Positions 31,361 to 41,831 of a stretch of DNA of 64,000 bases are shown here, one piece after another. Under the pieces are notes generated by a model. The model saw only the letters and a list, made by a program, of their open reading frames with translations, did no database searches and was not told the DNA's origin. Source of the stretch: Lepidostoma basale (Eukaryota > Arthropoda > Insecta > Trichoptera > Lepidostomatidae); NCBI GenBank assembly GCA_022606425.2, contig JAHDVF020000875.1, forward strand, positions 1,302,001 through 1,366,000. Direction: 5' to 3'. How positions within the stretch are numbered: the stretch's first letter is position 1; the number at the start of each line of letters is the position of its first letter. A program made the position numbers and the translations under genes.

Positions 31361-31735
31361 TATCTGAGATATCTTTTAATAGGTTACAGCGCCCAGGAGC
31401 ACATAACAATAGGAAGGTAGATTTTATGTTTCGCGTTCGGCAGGCACTACATTAATCACAAACTTTGAAATCCCATGATCGATCGATCGAGTAGGATATT
31501 CCGTAAGATTCCGGGGTGGTTAACTTCAAAGTAGGCGTGACAGTTGACAAGCAATGAGAATTTATGGGGGGGTTTCTAAATGAGTTTCAACTTGCGGGCG
31601 CTAATTGTTCCCACGCGGATAATTCCGAGGTTTTAACTTCACGATTTACACATACCTACATTATAACTCATATATAAACAATTGTTACTTCATAATGAAG
31701 ATTTTGATTGGTAATACAAAAATGGTGACATGTTT
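31360..31735. other. No assigned feature
   Basis: Contains a GATC tandem (GATCGATCGATCGA at 31479-31492) but no repeat or coding signal I can assign. Confidence 0.35.
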
Positions 31736-32135
31736 CTTGAATCATGATGTAAATATTCATATTAAATAATCAATACGTCTGTTTTCTAGAAGTTTTATTC
31801 TTTTGCTAATGCATATCTGCTGGGTCCTACCGGTGTTACTTTCTTCATGTTCTTGTCGTCCTGGATTTGGACATTTTCAGTGTCAGTGAGGCAGTGTTCA
31901 TAAAAAAAATATATTTCAAATGATGGAAAGAGTACTGCCTCAGTGACGTCGACATATTTGGGTTCCTTCTGATATGTATGATTTTTTTTATTTCATTTGA
32001 CCTTTATTACACCGTTTTGGGTCCAAATGAGTAAAATGTGTTTTGTTTGTAATGTCTAATTTGTGTATTATGTATAAATAAATAAATAAATTCTTCTGGA
32101 CAAAGGCCTCCTCCATTCGCTTCCACGACTGTGGA
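31735..32135. mobile_element. HF-F end, inverted repeat, RTE stub
   Basis: 31735-31800 is an HF-F outer arm (minus). 31880-31950 has a 14-nt inverted repeat (GTCAGTGAGGCAGT / ACTGCCTCAGTGAC). 32095-32133 is a stub of an RTE 3' end (CTGGACAAAGGCCTCCTCC). Confidence 0.5.
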
Positions 32136-32530
32136 TGTAAAGCGAAGGTTATTCTTGGAGGCAGATTATACGATTACTTTTATTAATTATTCAGATATAT
32201 GCGCGTATAAGGAGATTGGCTTCAACCCCAAATCAAGAAATCATTTCATCTCGTTAGCACGAGTTAGGAAACGGGTCTGGTTCAAATGGTCAGAGATCCC
32301 CTCGGGATGTGAATCAATTTCGCTACAATTAATAACGAATTGCTTAAATTAATTCCTTTTGGTTCGAAACGACCCCTGATATTAAAAGGATAATTGAAAT
32401 TCTCCTATGAGGTGGAAAATAATACGGAAGATAATTTTAGCAGGTCATTGGTTAATTTAATACGAGTTCAATATGTTCGTTCAACCTTTTACTATATTTC
32501 ATTTAAAAGTGTTTTATAAAAAACTTCATG
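32135..32530. other. No assigned feature
   Basis: A short plus-strand open frame (32131-32352) without a recognisable motif; otherwise AT-rich. Confidence 0.35.
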
Positions 32531-32768
32531 GCCTTAATACTATGAATTCAAATGTCTGTTTTCTAAAAGTTTTATTATATTTTATTTAGATGACATGTTT
32601 CGCCTGTCTAAGGCATTATTAAATGTCTATTACATTTGAATACCTCAGACAAGAGAAACATGTCATTCACAAAAAATAAAATAAAACTTCTAGTAAACAG
32701 ACGTTTTCATTCGTTTTAATTATTTAATATGGAGTTTTACATCATTGTTCAAGAAACAATAGTTATTA
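32530..32768. mobile_element. HF-F foldback, both arms
   Basis: Left arm (minus core: GGCATTATTAAATG on plus, GACATGTTTCGCCTGTC) and right arm (plus: TTTGAATACCTCAGACAAGA then GAAACATGTCATTCAC), then the outer end TTTACATCATTGTTCAAGAA. GAAA-CATG-UC is intact in both; the CUGANGA box is not. Confidence 0.7.
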
Positions 32769-32769
32769 C

Positions 32770-33180
32770 TATATGAGGGTATTAGTTGCAAACCTGGCAA
32801 ACTCCATCATTAAATGTTTTGAGTAAATCGCAAAAAAACTGATACGTGAATAAAATGCGTTTTTTTACGATATTTATTTTTTCATCTCAACCAGTTAGTA
32901 TTTTTAAAGTAATCAGCCATGAAATAATCATCATTATGTTGATAATTAATGTAAAATAATGAATTTCATTTTGGAGTTTTATCAGCTTTGCAACACTCAA
33001 GTGGAGGTTGGCATGTTTGCAACAAACCCTATATTTTAATAGCAAAATTCTTCAGAATGAAGCCGAATTTGAAACTGAAAATCAATAAAAATTGTGTGCA
33101 AATGTATTATAAATCCAATTCATATCTCCTTTTTGATTGTTTGTGGAGTTTGCCGGGTTTGCAAATAATACCCTCATATA
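32770..33180. mobile_element. 411-bp terminal-inverted-repeat element (MITE)
   Basis: Ends TATATGAGGGTATTAGTTGC and GCAAATAATACCCTCATATA are inverted repeats for ~36 nt (AAACC.GGCAAACTCCA continues the match). No transposase. Target duplication is ambiguous (TA or TATA) because the ends are self-complementary, so superfamily is open (Tc1/mariner-like is one option). Confidence 0.7.
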
Positions 33181-33224
33181 ATGATGAATCCCGAAAAATA
33201 AGTGAGGTGCAGAATAGAGATTGC

Positions 33225-33415
33225 GAGGGCCGCATTCAATAATATGAGACCATTCTTCTGCAATGACAACATCAACTTCAAATTGAGACAGAGGATGGTC
33301 AAGTGCTATATTTTGTTCATTAAGGGATGGACGGAGAGTTGGACGTCATCAACCCAGGAGATTTGAGTTATGTGTCACAGATCGTCAGATGTATGAAAAG
33401 AAGAAGAAGAAGATG
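33225..33415 (+). mobile_element. L3 LINE 3' end
   Basis: RDGRRVGRHQPRRFEL-type frame followed by GTGTCACAGATCGTCAGATG and AAAAGAAGAAGAAGAAG, as in 10.5 kb. Coding part shifted and short. Confidence 0.6.
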
Positions 33416-33960
33416 ACATTTTTCGTATTTCTAAGGCATTATCTAATGTGGTATAATAAAACTTCAAGTACATATAATAACACTTTTAAAAAGCTGACGA
33501 TTCATTCGTATTAATTTAATATGGGTTTTTATATCATTATTTAAGAAAAAATAAATGCAGTGGAATTCAATACTGACGTTTTATATAATCCATTGTTTTG
33601 GTGGAAACACTTTGATATTTCAACATTATTAACTGTTCAATTTAAACACTGTTATATTATCCATTGTTTTGGCCGAAACACTATGATACTTTAATATTAT
33701 AAACTGTTTAAAAATAACGCATAAAACATATACATAAAAAAGTTTTATTAATTTAACAGTTTATACTGTTATATAATATCACAAATTGTCACGACTGCTG
33801 TTTCGATAAGCAAAGTTAGCATTATCAGTTGTTACATTCAACTGATTGAAAACAATGGATTATATATCATTACTATAAAATAATATAAAGTTTCTAGATA
33901 ATGCAAGTTTTTATTCGTTTAAGTAATTTTATATGGAGTTTTACATCATTGAAACACTAA
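33415..33960. mobile_element. HF-F and HF-A fragments, mixed
   Basis: HF-F arm at 33415-33560; two HF-A outer ends (CCATTGTTTTGGCCGAAACA) at 33593 and 33660; HF-A arm on minus at about 33785-33835 reading CTGATAA, GCTAAC/GCTTATC, GAAA, CAGCAG, UC, GTGACAA; HF-F outer end to 33955. Junctions are not resolved. Confidence 0.55.
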
Positions 33961-34620
33961 ATATATAATTCAAAAGAACTTTTGTTCGCAAACGGAAAAC
34001 TTTATAAAAACCGTTGCCCGCACAGACACTGTTAGTGAAACAGATAAAAATACCTGGGCAGCAGAAAATCCCAATGATCGTAAGAAGTTATTTACTGGAG
34101 CCTCTGAGGTCGGTTTCCCGCTGTACTTTCATCCCCTATCCTCCCTTAATTGGTCAAACAATGGTAATGCTGCACAGGGGCTGTATTTTAAACCGTTTCT
34201 GTTCCACGATCCAGGGATTGTAAACAATCCCACAAACAAATGTAATAAAATGTTATTCAGTAGTATGTTTTAGTAACCGTGACGAAGCTCAACTTGTGCG
34301 AAACCAGTTGGTTCGATAAAACATAATTAAGTGATATAAAAATAATGTATTCAAGAGTTTTTAAATATTTTTAACTAGCGGATCCAGCAACGCTTCTCTA
34401 TTGCTATATTCGAGTATTTGATACTGTGATAAAAAAGTAAGGTAAAATTTCACCTTACTTTAATTTTATTTAAAATACGTGGGCTCTTCGATTCTGAAAA
34501 ATCTTTTTTAAGGTTGGTAGTACTGTCACTGATATCTGCATCAAATTTCATGTCATTATCTTTATTTGTCCAATAGTTACACACTTGTTTGTGAACAACA
34601 ATTTTTTTTTTTTAAATTAT
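33960..34620. other. No assigned feature
   Basis: A moderately GC-rich patch at 34010-34230 with an open plus frame but no recognised domain; HF-like sequences absent. Confidence 0.35.
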
Positions 34621-34624
34621 ATAT

Positions 34625-34715
34625 TTAGTTGTTCCATGATGTAAAACTCCATTTTAAATTACTAATACGAATAAAAACTTATATTATCTAGAAACTTCAT
34701 TTTATTTTATAGTAA
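34625..34715 (-). mobile_element. HF-F outer arm
   Basis: Plus strand GATGTAAAACTCCATTTTAA to TCTAGAAACTTCATTTTATT, the HF-F outer sequence inverted; the core is missing. Confidence 0.55.
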
Positions 34716-34724
34716 TAATGGTCT

Positions 34725-35165
34725 CAAAACTGTTACATTGTCCAAAAAAAGTGCCAAGAAACTTCGAGAACTTATGATCTTGAGACTGTAACATTGTCCA
34801 AAAAAAGTGCCGAGAAACTACGAGTGACCCAAAGAGCCATGGAAAAAGCCATGTTAGGAATAAGCCTAAGAGACAGAGTCAGATACAATACGGTGAGAGA
34901 AAAAACAAAGGTCACTGACATCATCCACCGGGTGGCGACTCTAAAATGGCAATGGTCACGTAGCCAGAAGCTCAGATGAAAAATGGACAAGAAGACTGCC
35001 GACTTGGAGACCGTGGACGGCGAAGAGAAGTGCAGGGAGACCGCAACGACGGTGGAAGGATGATCTAAATAGACACGTCGGAATAACCTGGATGCAGTCT
35101 GCCAAGGACAGAATGACATTGAAGCAAATGGAGGAGGCCTTTGTCCAGGAGTGAAGAAGAAGAAA
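34725..35165 (+). mobile_element. RTE-like LINE RT tail with a 58-bp duplication
   Basis: SKKSAEKLRVTQRAMEKAML, GISLRDRVRYNTVREKTKVT, then a one-base deletion after WQWSR and 'RPWTAKRSAGRPQRRWKDDL', 'HVGITWMQSAKDRMTLKQME'. Near the 5' end, ATTGTCCAAAAAAAGTGCC occurs twice 58 nt apart (34734 and 34792). Confidence 0.8.
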
Positions 35166-35309
35166 ATAAGTAATAATATATAATCCATTGTTTTCAATCA
35201 GTTGATTGTGTACTGTATTTTCCTGGCGTTAAGAGATTTATTACCTGTCACACTACGAACGCATTCATATACATTTTTTGATACATTTTAACTCTGTTCT
35301 TATCAAATT

Positions 35310-35375
35310 CAGGTCATTCCCAAAAAATATGATAATTCTTCCAGAGAATATTAGTTTTCTTTCGTATTAATTAAA
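35310..35375 (+). mobile_element. HF-F foldback arm end
   Basis: Short piece reading GGTCATTCCCAAAAAATATG, TTTTCTTTCGTATTAATTA. Directly upstream of an RTE tail. Confidence 0.45.
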
Positions 35376-35379
35376 AATA

Positions 35380-35785
35380 ATGTCACAATGTCACAAAAAA
35401 GTGCCAACAAGCTAAGAGTCACTCAGAGAGCAATGGAGAGAACCATGTTGGGTATCAGTTTACGGGACAGACTCAGAAATGAGGACATAAGAGTCAGGAA
35501 AAAGGTTTCCGATGTTATCAAGATGGCCGCAACCCTCAAGTGGCGATGGGCGGTACATGTCGCACGCGATCCAGATGAAAAGTGGACAAGGCGACTGCTG
35601 TGCTGGTGGCCAAGGACGGCAAAGCGTAGAGTTGGGCGCCCACAGTTGCGTTGGCGCGACGATGTCCGGAGAAGTGCGGGAAGTGCCTGGATGCGGATCG
35701 CTCAGGATAGAAGATAATGGAAAATGCGAGAGGAGGCCTACGTCCAGGAGTGGATGGTCAATACAGGCTGAAGAAGATGAAGAAT
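35380..35785 (+). mobile_element. RTE-like LINE RT tail, second subfamily
   Basis: SQKSANKLRVTQRAMERTML, GISLRDRLRNEDIRVRKKVS, RWAVHVARDPDEKWTRRLLC, RVGRPQLRWRDDVRRSAGSA, WKMREEAYVQEWMVNTG with one in-frame stop (after DRR). Nearly identical to 43.87-44.33 kb in inverted orientation. Confidence 0.85.
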
Positions 35786-35789
35786 TAAA

Positions 35790-36180
35790 AATATGATTAT
35801 TTGATTCCCGGATCACTGGTGAACGATCCCTTATAAAACTACTTTACTTTGCAAGAAGTTCACTTTATATCGCGGCTATGTATTGTGTTGATGTTTCTGC
35901 TGTGTAAGTATACGTGAAACTATTACATATAATGCGCTGAAAGCATCGGAACGCTCGCTTAGTTACTCAAGAACTTATTAAAACCCGAACAGAAAGCCAA
36001 CTTTCATAGAGTGTATCATGTTCTCATTAGCGCGGTAGGACCTAACATGTCATCGCCAGTTAATTCACCCTGTTCAATGCATTCTCCGAACGTCATTTTG
36101 TATTCAATATTATAATAAACATCTCAATAGACGAACTGAAGTTTCAAACAGCTTTTAAGTTCCTAGAACATCTATGTTCA
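35790..36180. other. No assigned feature
   Basis: Possibly unique DNA; a donor-like CTGTGTAAGT at 35900 has no supporting exon. Confidence 0.35.
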
Positions 36181-36184
36181 GTTG

Positions 36185-36650
36185 TTGTTTCTTTATTGTT
36201 TCTTGAACAACGATATAAAACTCCATATTAAACTTAATAAGAATGGAAACGTCTGTTTTCTAGAAACAACAAAAATAAAAGAGAGAATTTGGAGCCGCTA
36301 CCAATAGAACTAAGAACCTTCTTAAAGTAGCAGAAATACGAACCCGACTCTCCATCGCAGGCAAAACCCTCAGAGATCGGATCAGAAAGGAAACGATAAG
36401 GTATGTCTGTGGTGTTGAAGACATAGTTATATGGGAAAGAAGCAGAAGGCGCTTTTGGAGAGACCACGTGGACCGCATGGAGAATACAAGAATTGCAAAA
36501 GTTAAAGATGAAAACCCAAGCAGCAAGAGATTACCGGGAAGGGCGCCAAAGAGATGGAGAGATGGCTGGACATCATCATCCCAGGACAGCCCACCGTCAC
36601 AAATTGGTCATATTACCTAAACTAATAGAAGAAGAAGACAAACAACAACA
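36185..36650 (+). mobile_element. HF-F outer arm followed by an L3 LINE tail
   Basis: 36185-36270 is an inverted HF-F outer arm. 36275-36645 encodes NLLKVAEIRTRLSIAGKTLR, DRIRKETIRYVCGVEDIVIW, RSRRRFWRDHVDRMENTRIA, RAPKRWRDGWTSSSQD, with one frameshift near 36500, ending in AATAGAAGAAGAAGAC. Confidence 0.75.
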
Positions 36651-36654
36651 AACC

Positions 36655-37112
36655 ATCGCAGCGGTAGGTAGAGAGAATAAACCGCCATACCTCTCTATTC
36701 TGATCCACCTCTCTAGCTTCCTTCACATTCATACAACGAGTCATACATGCACGTCGATTCCTTCGACTTCTCCGACGTGACCAACCCTTAAACTTTGTTT
36801 AATTTGATCATGCCATGTTTTTCTCGGTATATCTTGACTCCGTTATCCATTTACATCGTTAAGGTAAACTTTTTTGACCATTCTTTCTCCATCCATGCGC
36901 TCCAAATGTCCGAACTAACGCAGCAATCCTTTCACAGTTTTGTTCATAATACCTTATTCCGCTCTACATTCCTTTCTTATAGATCGTTCTACCCCACATA
37001 CGTCTTAGCGCCCTTATCTATACTCCATTTATTCTGCTCACATCCATCTTCTGCCAGTTTCATGTTTCGATACATAAGGGTTGGGACCAAAACTCTATTA
37101 TGAACGGCATTT
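36655..37112 (-). mobile_element. L4 LINE tail
   Basis: Minus strand blocks YRNMKLAEDGCEQNK, GVDKGAKTYVG, ERNVERNKVL-TKLKGLLR, FGHLERMDGERMVKKVYLND, PRKTWHDQIKQSLRVGHVGE, RRNRRACMTRCMNVKEARE, QNREVWRFILSTYRC. Broken by frameshifts; the 3' hairpin is partly lost. Confidence 0.75.
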
Positions 37113-37114
37113 TC

Positions 37115-37530
37115 TCTGGCTGTTTTCTAGAAGTTTTATTATATTTTATAGAAATTTGTAGTTTCGCTTATCTAAGGGATTATCAAATGTAGTAAAAATC
37201 AAACGCGTTGTTGTTTATAAACACGAGTTAAAGGAGCAGAATACGGTAATTAAGGTAATTGAAGTGGTCCTATACATTGTTGAGAACAATAAGGGATAAA
37301 CCTCAGAATATAGGAAGTATTACCACACATTTTCATAAATTTAACAAGTTCCAGTCAATACTTTCCTGTATTCTGGGGTTTATCCCTTTATTGTTTCATC
37401 CCTCTATCCCTCAATTACCTTAGTTACTGTATTCTGATCTTGACCTCGTGTATATAAACAACAACGCGTTTGAATTTTGCTACATTTAATAATGCCTTAT
37501 ACAGGCGAAACATGTCATTAACATTAATTA
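37115..37530. mobile_element. HF-F foldback with long structured interior
   Basis: Outer arms flank a long interior that is itself inverted: AAACGCGTTGTTGTTTATAA near 37199 and TATAAACAACAACGCGTTTG near 37452, with matching AGAATACGGTAATTAAGGTA / TACCTTAGTTACTGTATTCT. Right core, plus: AATAATGCCTTATACAGGCG, AAACATGTCATTAAC. Similar interior pieces occur at 22.98 and 42.1 kb. Confidence 0.7.
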
Positions 37531-37550
37531 TTATTATTATTATTATTTTT
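37525..37550. repeat. (ATT)n microsatellite
   Basis: About seven ATT units followed by a T run, between HF-F and the S1 SINE. Confidence 0.7.
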
Positions 37551-37555
37551 TTTTA

Positions 37556-37787
37556 TGCATACAACAGGTCGTTAAAACCCAATTACTGTATACAATTATT
37601 TTTTTTAGCTATTATATTGATTCTCGTGACATGTGGTAGGTAGCCAATCTATCGCCATTTTATTGTCACGTGAATTCTACACCAGACCAAAGACAGTGTG
37701 ACAATCACACTGCCATCGCCGGGAATCGAACCCGGGACCTTCGGTATGGAAGCCAGAGCTCTTACCACTCTGCCACGAAGGTCGTCA
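37556..37787 (-). mobile_element. S1 SINE, tRNA-derived, best copy
   Basis: Minus strand: box A TGGCAGAGTGG (37765-37775 on plus, CCACTCTGCCA), box B GGTTCGATTCC (37722-37732), then GATGGCAGTGTGATTGTCAC, TTTGGTCTGGTGTAGAATTC, CGTGACAATAAAATGGCGAT and the tail with GTATACAG and CGACCTGTTGTATGC. It matches 25.8 kb along its length. Confidence 0.8.
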
Positions 37788-37952
37788 ATTATAATATTGT
37801 GATAAAATTTCTATAAAACATACGTTGACTTAGCATTATTTATCTTGTTCTACAGTTTCATTTGGGTTTGAACCTTGATTCTGGCAGAGATCTTTGCCAA
37901 TACAATCCAATAGCTGTAATTTCTTATTCCTTGGGTCTAACCGTATTCCCAG

Positions 37953-38557
37953 CAGTGGCGTGCCTAGGGTCAACCAGTAAGGCAAGCCAAGGAATTATAA
38001 ATAAATATTCGTGAAGAAATCACGTTATCTTTCTTTTCATAACATTTTTACACAAAACGTAAATGATAGATAACATTAGTAACATTAGAAATGAAGTTCG
38101 TTACACACCGAATAGTACCATACTTCAGAGTGATAAAGCCCGGCTTCAAATGCATACAAAAAATTATAGATATCTTCTGGTATATATGCACCTAGCTATA
38201 TGAATACAAGCCAAAAATACGTAAGTGCGAAAAAAACCCTTTTACATTTTGCAAGCCCAATATGAAGAACATCGAAAACACGTGGACGTAGGCGATTTCG
38301 GGGACGTCTTACCTGCGGTACGCATGAGTGAAATAAAATACGGCGCGTATGAGTGAAACAAAACATACACGTAGGTCATTTCTGCACATGACGGCGGAGT
38401 CATTTCCAGCTCAACGAATTAAATTGCTTTAATGCCCTCGCGCGAAATTCAAAATATTATTTGATTCATAGACAGCTCAAACGTGCAAAAACATCGTTTT
38501 AAAACAGATTTTTAGGGCAAGCCCGGCTTCTCGGCTTGTATGGACGTACCGCCACTG
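37953..38557. mobile_element. hAT-like MITE with 8-bp target duplication
   Basis: Ends CAGTGGCGTGCC and (inverted) CAGTGGCGGTACG; flanked by ATTCCCAG at 37945-37952 and 38558-38565, a perfect 8-bp duplication, the length used by hAT transposases. No ORF. The right end resembles the hAT MITE at 61.8 kb (GCCCGGCTTCT...). Confidence 0.85.
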
Positions 38558-38594
38558 ATTCCCAGCCGGTGTTTTTTGTGATTTTCTTAACAAT

Positions 38595-38775
38595 AGTCAC
38601 AGTAGAGTTCTGGTCCCAACCCTTTTGTATGTGGGCGAAGCACGGAACTGGCAGAAGAAGGATGATATAAATTAAGTACGGAGTCGAGGTAGACCGAGGA
38701 AAACATGGCATGATCAAATTAATCAATTTTTTTAGGTTGGTCATGTGAGAAGTCAGAGGAATCGACGTGCGTGTA
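38595..38775 (+). mobile_element. L4 LINE tail with internal deletion
   Basis: VEFWSQPFCMWAKHGTGRRR joins directly to RSRGRPRKTWHDQIN and VRSQRNRRAC; about 200 nt of the family are deleted. It ends at the HF-B outer end. Confidence 0.65.
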
Positions 38776-38799
38776 TTAATTTGTACATATTTTTCTCTT

Positions 38800-39190
38800 A
38801 TTGAGCGCTTAGGCATTAACACTGTGGAATTACATAGTAATATACTTAGGAAATTGAAAATAACTTTATTTAATCCACTAATTACGAAAAAAATATTTAA
38901 AAACACAACAGGTTTCGGAGGATACTTACATCTTCAGGTGTAAAAATATAATAAAAACTAGACAAAGAAAAAATAATATAAAAACGCATTTAAAATTCGA
39001 TACAATAATTCAAATTAAAACGGATATAAAATTAAAGTTTTTAAGTCTTTCTTTGTTTAGTTTTCATTATATTTTTACACCTGAAGATGAAGGTATCCTC
39101 CGAAACACGTCGTGATTTTTAAATATTTTTAAAATAATTAGTGGATAAAACAAAGTTGTTTTCAATTTCCTAAGTATATTTTTATCTGTG
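38800..39190. mobile_element. HF-B foldback, full
   Basis: Left arm, minus core CTGAAGATGTAAG.. (stem II changed: GTAAG/CCTCC). Right arm, plus: ACAC, CTGAAGA (39081-39087), extra U, GAAGG/CCTCC, GAAA (39102-39105), CACG, UC (39110-39111), GTGA; stem I 3 bp. Outer flank ATTGAGCGCTTAGGCATTAA. Confidence 0.75.
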
Positions 39191-39625
39191 TATTTTATGT
39201 ATTTAATTTATAACTTAGGTAGGTCGAAGGTGTAACGTTTATAAAATGCATACAAAACCGCGGTATCTTCACGGAAGAAATACACCCTGTTCAGAAGATT
39301 AAACAGTACAGTCTGTGATGTCGCGTGTAACGAATGGGAATCCGAAATGCAGCCACTCTGTAGTCTCTGCTAGCCCTCTTCGGCGGCGACGTGTGAAATA
39401 TTTGCAAAGTTCAGAGTTAACCCTTCAAATCTGCATGAACGTTAATATAAAAATATATAGTTTTTATAAAGAATTTTCACAGGTGTAAAAAAAAAATTCA
39501 TTTGTTCCAATGACAATTTGAATAATTTCTTGAATATTGTTTTAAAGTTCTTGCTGGTTAAGTGCCTAATTACAGCTAATTTAAAAAACGATGGATACGT
39601 GTAGGTAACATAAATTAAATAAACA
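39190..39625. other. No assigned feature
   Basis: A GC-richer patch at 39270-39420; no repeat or ORF I can name. Confidence 0.35.
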
Positions 39626-39627
39626 CA

Positions 39628-40023
39628 AAAGTCCGGATCGTCCATGTCAACATGTGCAACATCGAAAAAAAACATTATGTGTTATTACATTATGTGCTAA
39701 ATTAAAAAAAACGGTGGATTCGTGGAACATAAATTAAAAAGACAATATGTGCACCATCTAAAAAGAACATTTTGTGTTAAATTATTTTTATTTTGTTATT
39801 TTATTTTATATCATTGTATTTTATATTATTTGTTTTAGATTTATTTTGTGGGTGTTGGACGATCGAAGTGTACGCGGGAGATGCCTATTGGTGGCGATAA
39901 GGTTCGCAACCCATCACACCGCGTCTCCCGCGGAGCGAAAAGAGATGGATGGAGTGCCGCATCAGTAAAAGTGTGACATTCCATTCTTTCTGCCTACCCT
40001 TTCGGGGAGTTAGTTAGTTAGTT
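39628..40023 (+). mobile_element. S4 SINE-like element
   Basis: Near-identical to 24243-24655 over leader, hairpin core and the L4-like end; the last part reads CTACCCTTTCGGGGAG and goes straight to (TTAG)4, missing the ACGGCGTGATGG segment. Confidence 0.75.
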
Positions 40024-40024
40024 A

Positions 40025-40420
40025 GAAAAATATCCACTCAAGTAAAGATGGCAGTACATTTCTAGTGTCAACCCTTATGTATAGAGGATGTAATTAGGAT
40101 AAATGCCGTAGAAATTAGATCACCGAATGTGTGAGAAAACGATATATGATAGATTACCGAATGACAAAATAATAAAGAAATGTAATGCAGATGATTGCAT
40201 CGTAAGAAAAATTAAAAAAGCAAGCAGTGCGAGTGGAGAGAGAAGCCGTGGAAGACTAAGGAAATGATGGAATGCCCTTATAATAATTAAATATTGAAAG
40301 GCGGCCACATTCGAAGTCGGAAAAATGGTAAGAAATGTTACGATGTATGAATGCAGAATAATCTAACGAGTCAGGACAGAGCAGTTTGGCAGTCTATTCT
40401 CTCCGCCTACCCTTCTCTCA
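40025..40420 (+). mobile_element. L4 LINE tail, decayed
   Basis: Blocks KNIHSSKDGSTF, RINAVEIRSPNV, EKTIYDRLPND, KKCNADDCI, KKASSASGERSRGRLRK, and 'SGQSSLAVYSLRLPF'. Segments deleted and frames lost. It directly follows the S4 tail. Confidence 0.6.
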
Positions 40421-40424
40421 TTTA

Positions 40425-40525
40425 TTATACTTTATGGGAACGACATGTTTCGCTTGTCTAAGGTCTTACCAAATGTCTACATTAATTGTACATTTCATAG
40501 CGTTTTCATTCGTATTAAGTATCAT
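40425..40525 (-). mobile_element. HF-F foldback arm
   Basis: Plus strand GGGAACGACATGTTTCGCTT then GTCTAAGGTCTTACCAAATG, followed by a compressed right arm (CGTTTTCATTCGTATTAAGT). Confidence 0.55.
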
Positions 40526-40529
40526 ATTG

Positions 40530-41280
40530 CCTAAATACTAATCTCTTAATTATTTAGTATACCAAGTAGGCCAATTGTAAGTCGAAAGCTATAGATTAAA
40601 TAACGCAACCGCCTGACAGGAGTAACCAGAAATTGAATTAAAAATAAAATTCTTATTTCAAAATATCCACGTGCCAATGAATGGGTAAATCATTCGGGCG
40701 ATGTTCAGACTGCAAGCGGAATTCAGTGCACTTAAGATTCGCCCGGCAGTTCCTACCCTAGATGGGGTGTGGACTGGGACGAAGAAGAGATTGGGGATTG
40801 CGAAATGTGACTCCCTGGAGCGAGATGAGGTAGCGGGGAGCTGTCTTCCTAATCTGTCCGTCGGGCAAACTATATTAAATGTGCAAAGTCATTGCTTGTC
40901 GACAGACTGTGAAAGTTACATACTTTTAATTATTTTTTTTATAAATACATACTAGTCGAGAGACGAAAGCATCCCTGTCGTGGCGCTGGACAGATTTGCT
41001 TTCGCTACAGTGATCGCCAACGTTAGGGAAACCTTATAAAAGAGTATCGTATATTCGACTGGTTACTTAAGATATTTAAATTAGATTTTTTTATAGTTTA
41101 CATCTTATATCAAATTCCGTGTTAAGGCACTATCAAATGTAGTTAAAAAAATACTTTCGTATGAAGCACTTAATTTGTGATGTGGCGTTATTATTTGACA
41201 AGTACTAGTATATTAATATTATATTTAATATAATATTATTAAATTTAATAGATTATAATTTTATTTAATATAATATTAAT
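40530..41280. other. No assigned feature; GC-richer patch
   Basis: 40680-40920 has balanced base composition and an open plus frame (MFRLQAEFSALKIRPAVPTL...) with no recognised domain and no clear splice sites; may be unique DNA. 41200-41285 is AT palindromic sequence. Confidence 0.35.
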
Positions 41281-41284
41281 TCAT

Positions 41285-41475
41285 CATTTCAGTATTTACA
41301 CCACTTCATTATTTTCCACAACCAACCGGTTTCGCTCTCGCCGGAACTTCGTCGGGGTAACGAAAGACCCTGTACCTTTGACAAAGTGTATTTTATAATC
41401 ATAACGAAGGCGGGAGCGAAACCGGTTAGTTGTGGAAAATAATAAAGTGGTGTAATTACAAAATTAACAAGTGTA
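41285..41475. mobile_element. HF-D foldback with hammerhead-like cores
   Basis: Left arm, minus: ACC, CCGACGA, extra A, stem GTTC/GAGC, GAAA, palindromic CCGG, UU, GGT; stem I ACC/GGT pairs 3 bp; the only core change is U4 to C. Right arm, plus: ACGAAGGCGGGAGCGAAACC then GGTTAGTTG; the CUGANGA box is lost. Confidence 0.7.
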
Positions 41476-41589
41476 TTATTATTATATTTAATGGAAAAAA
41501 GTTAGATAATGCACAGTTCTGGCCGATACACTATAATACTTCACCATTATTAACTGTTTAATTTTATAGATAATAACAAAAATTTGTGA

Positions 41590-41830
41590 AGTTTATACTT
41601 AGGAAATTTAAATAACTTTGTTTAATTCAATAATTATTAAAAAATATGAAAATGTTTCGGAGTATACCCTCCATCTTCAGGTGTAAAAATATATTTTTAC
41701 ACCTGAAGATGGAGGTATCTTCCGAAATATGTCGTGTTTTTTTATATTTTTTTAATTATGAGTGGATTAAACAAAGTTATTTTCAATTTCCTTAGTATAT
41801 TACTATGGAATTCCACAGTTTGCTGTGCAA
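41590..41830. mobile_element. HF-B foldback, short palindromic form
   Basis: Right arm, plus: ACAC, CTGAAGA (41703-41709), extra U, GGAGG/CTTCC, GAAA (41724-41727), TATG, UC (41732-41733), GTGT (41734-41737); stem I 4 bp. The left arm is the inverse with GAGTATACCCTCC. The right outer end runs into the minisatellite at 41832. Confidence 0.85.
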
Positions 41831-41831
41831 A

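Noticed and set aside
31880..31950. 14-nt inverted repeat with ACTGAGGC as a hammerhead
   Set aside because: No GAAA at the right distance and no UH site; just an inverted repeat.
33593..33720. GGCCGAAACACTATG blocks as further hammerheads
   Set aside because: GAAAC is present but there is no CUGANGA box or stem-II hairpin upstream; they are the outer ends of HF-A.
34772..35197. 141-residue open frame on the minus strand
   Set aside because: Antisense of the plus-strand RTE tail (LRVTQRAMEKAML, GRPQ.RWKDDL).
37700..37787. tRNA-like sequence with perfect box B
   Set aside because: Same head recurs with SINE bodies at 21.0, 25.8, 51.7 and 59.3 kb, and the cloverleaf is imperfect; a SINE, not a tRNA gene.
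40701..40955. 84-residue open frame in balanced-composition DNA
   Set aside because: No domain, no splice signals and a hydrophobic run only from AT-rich DNA at the end; not enough to call a gene.
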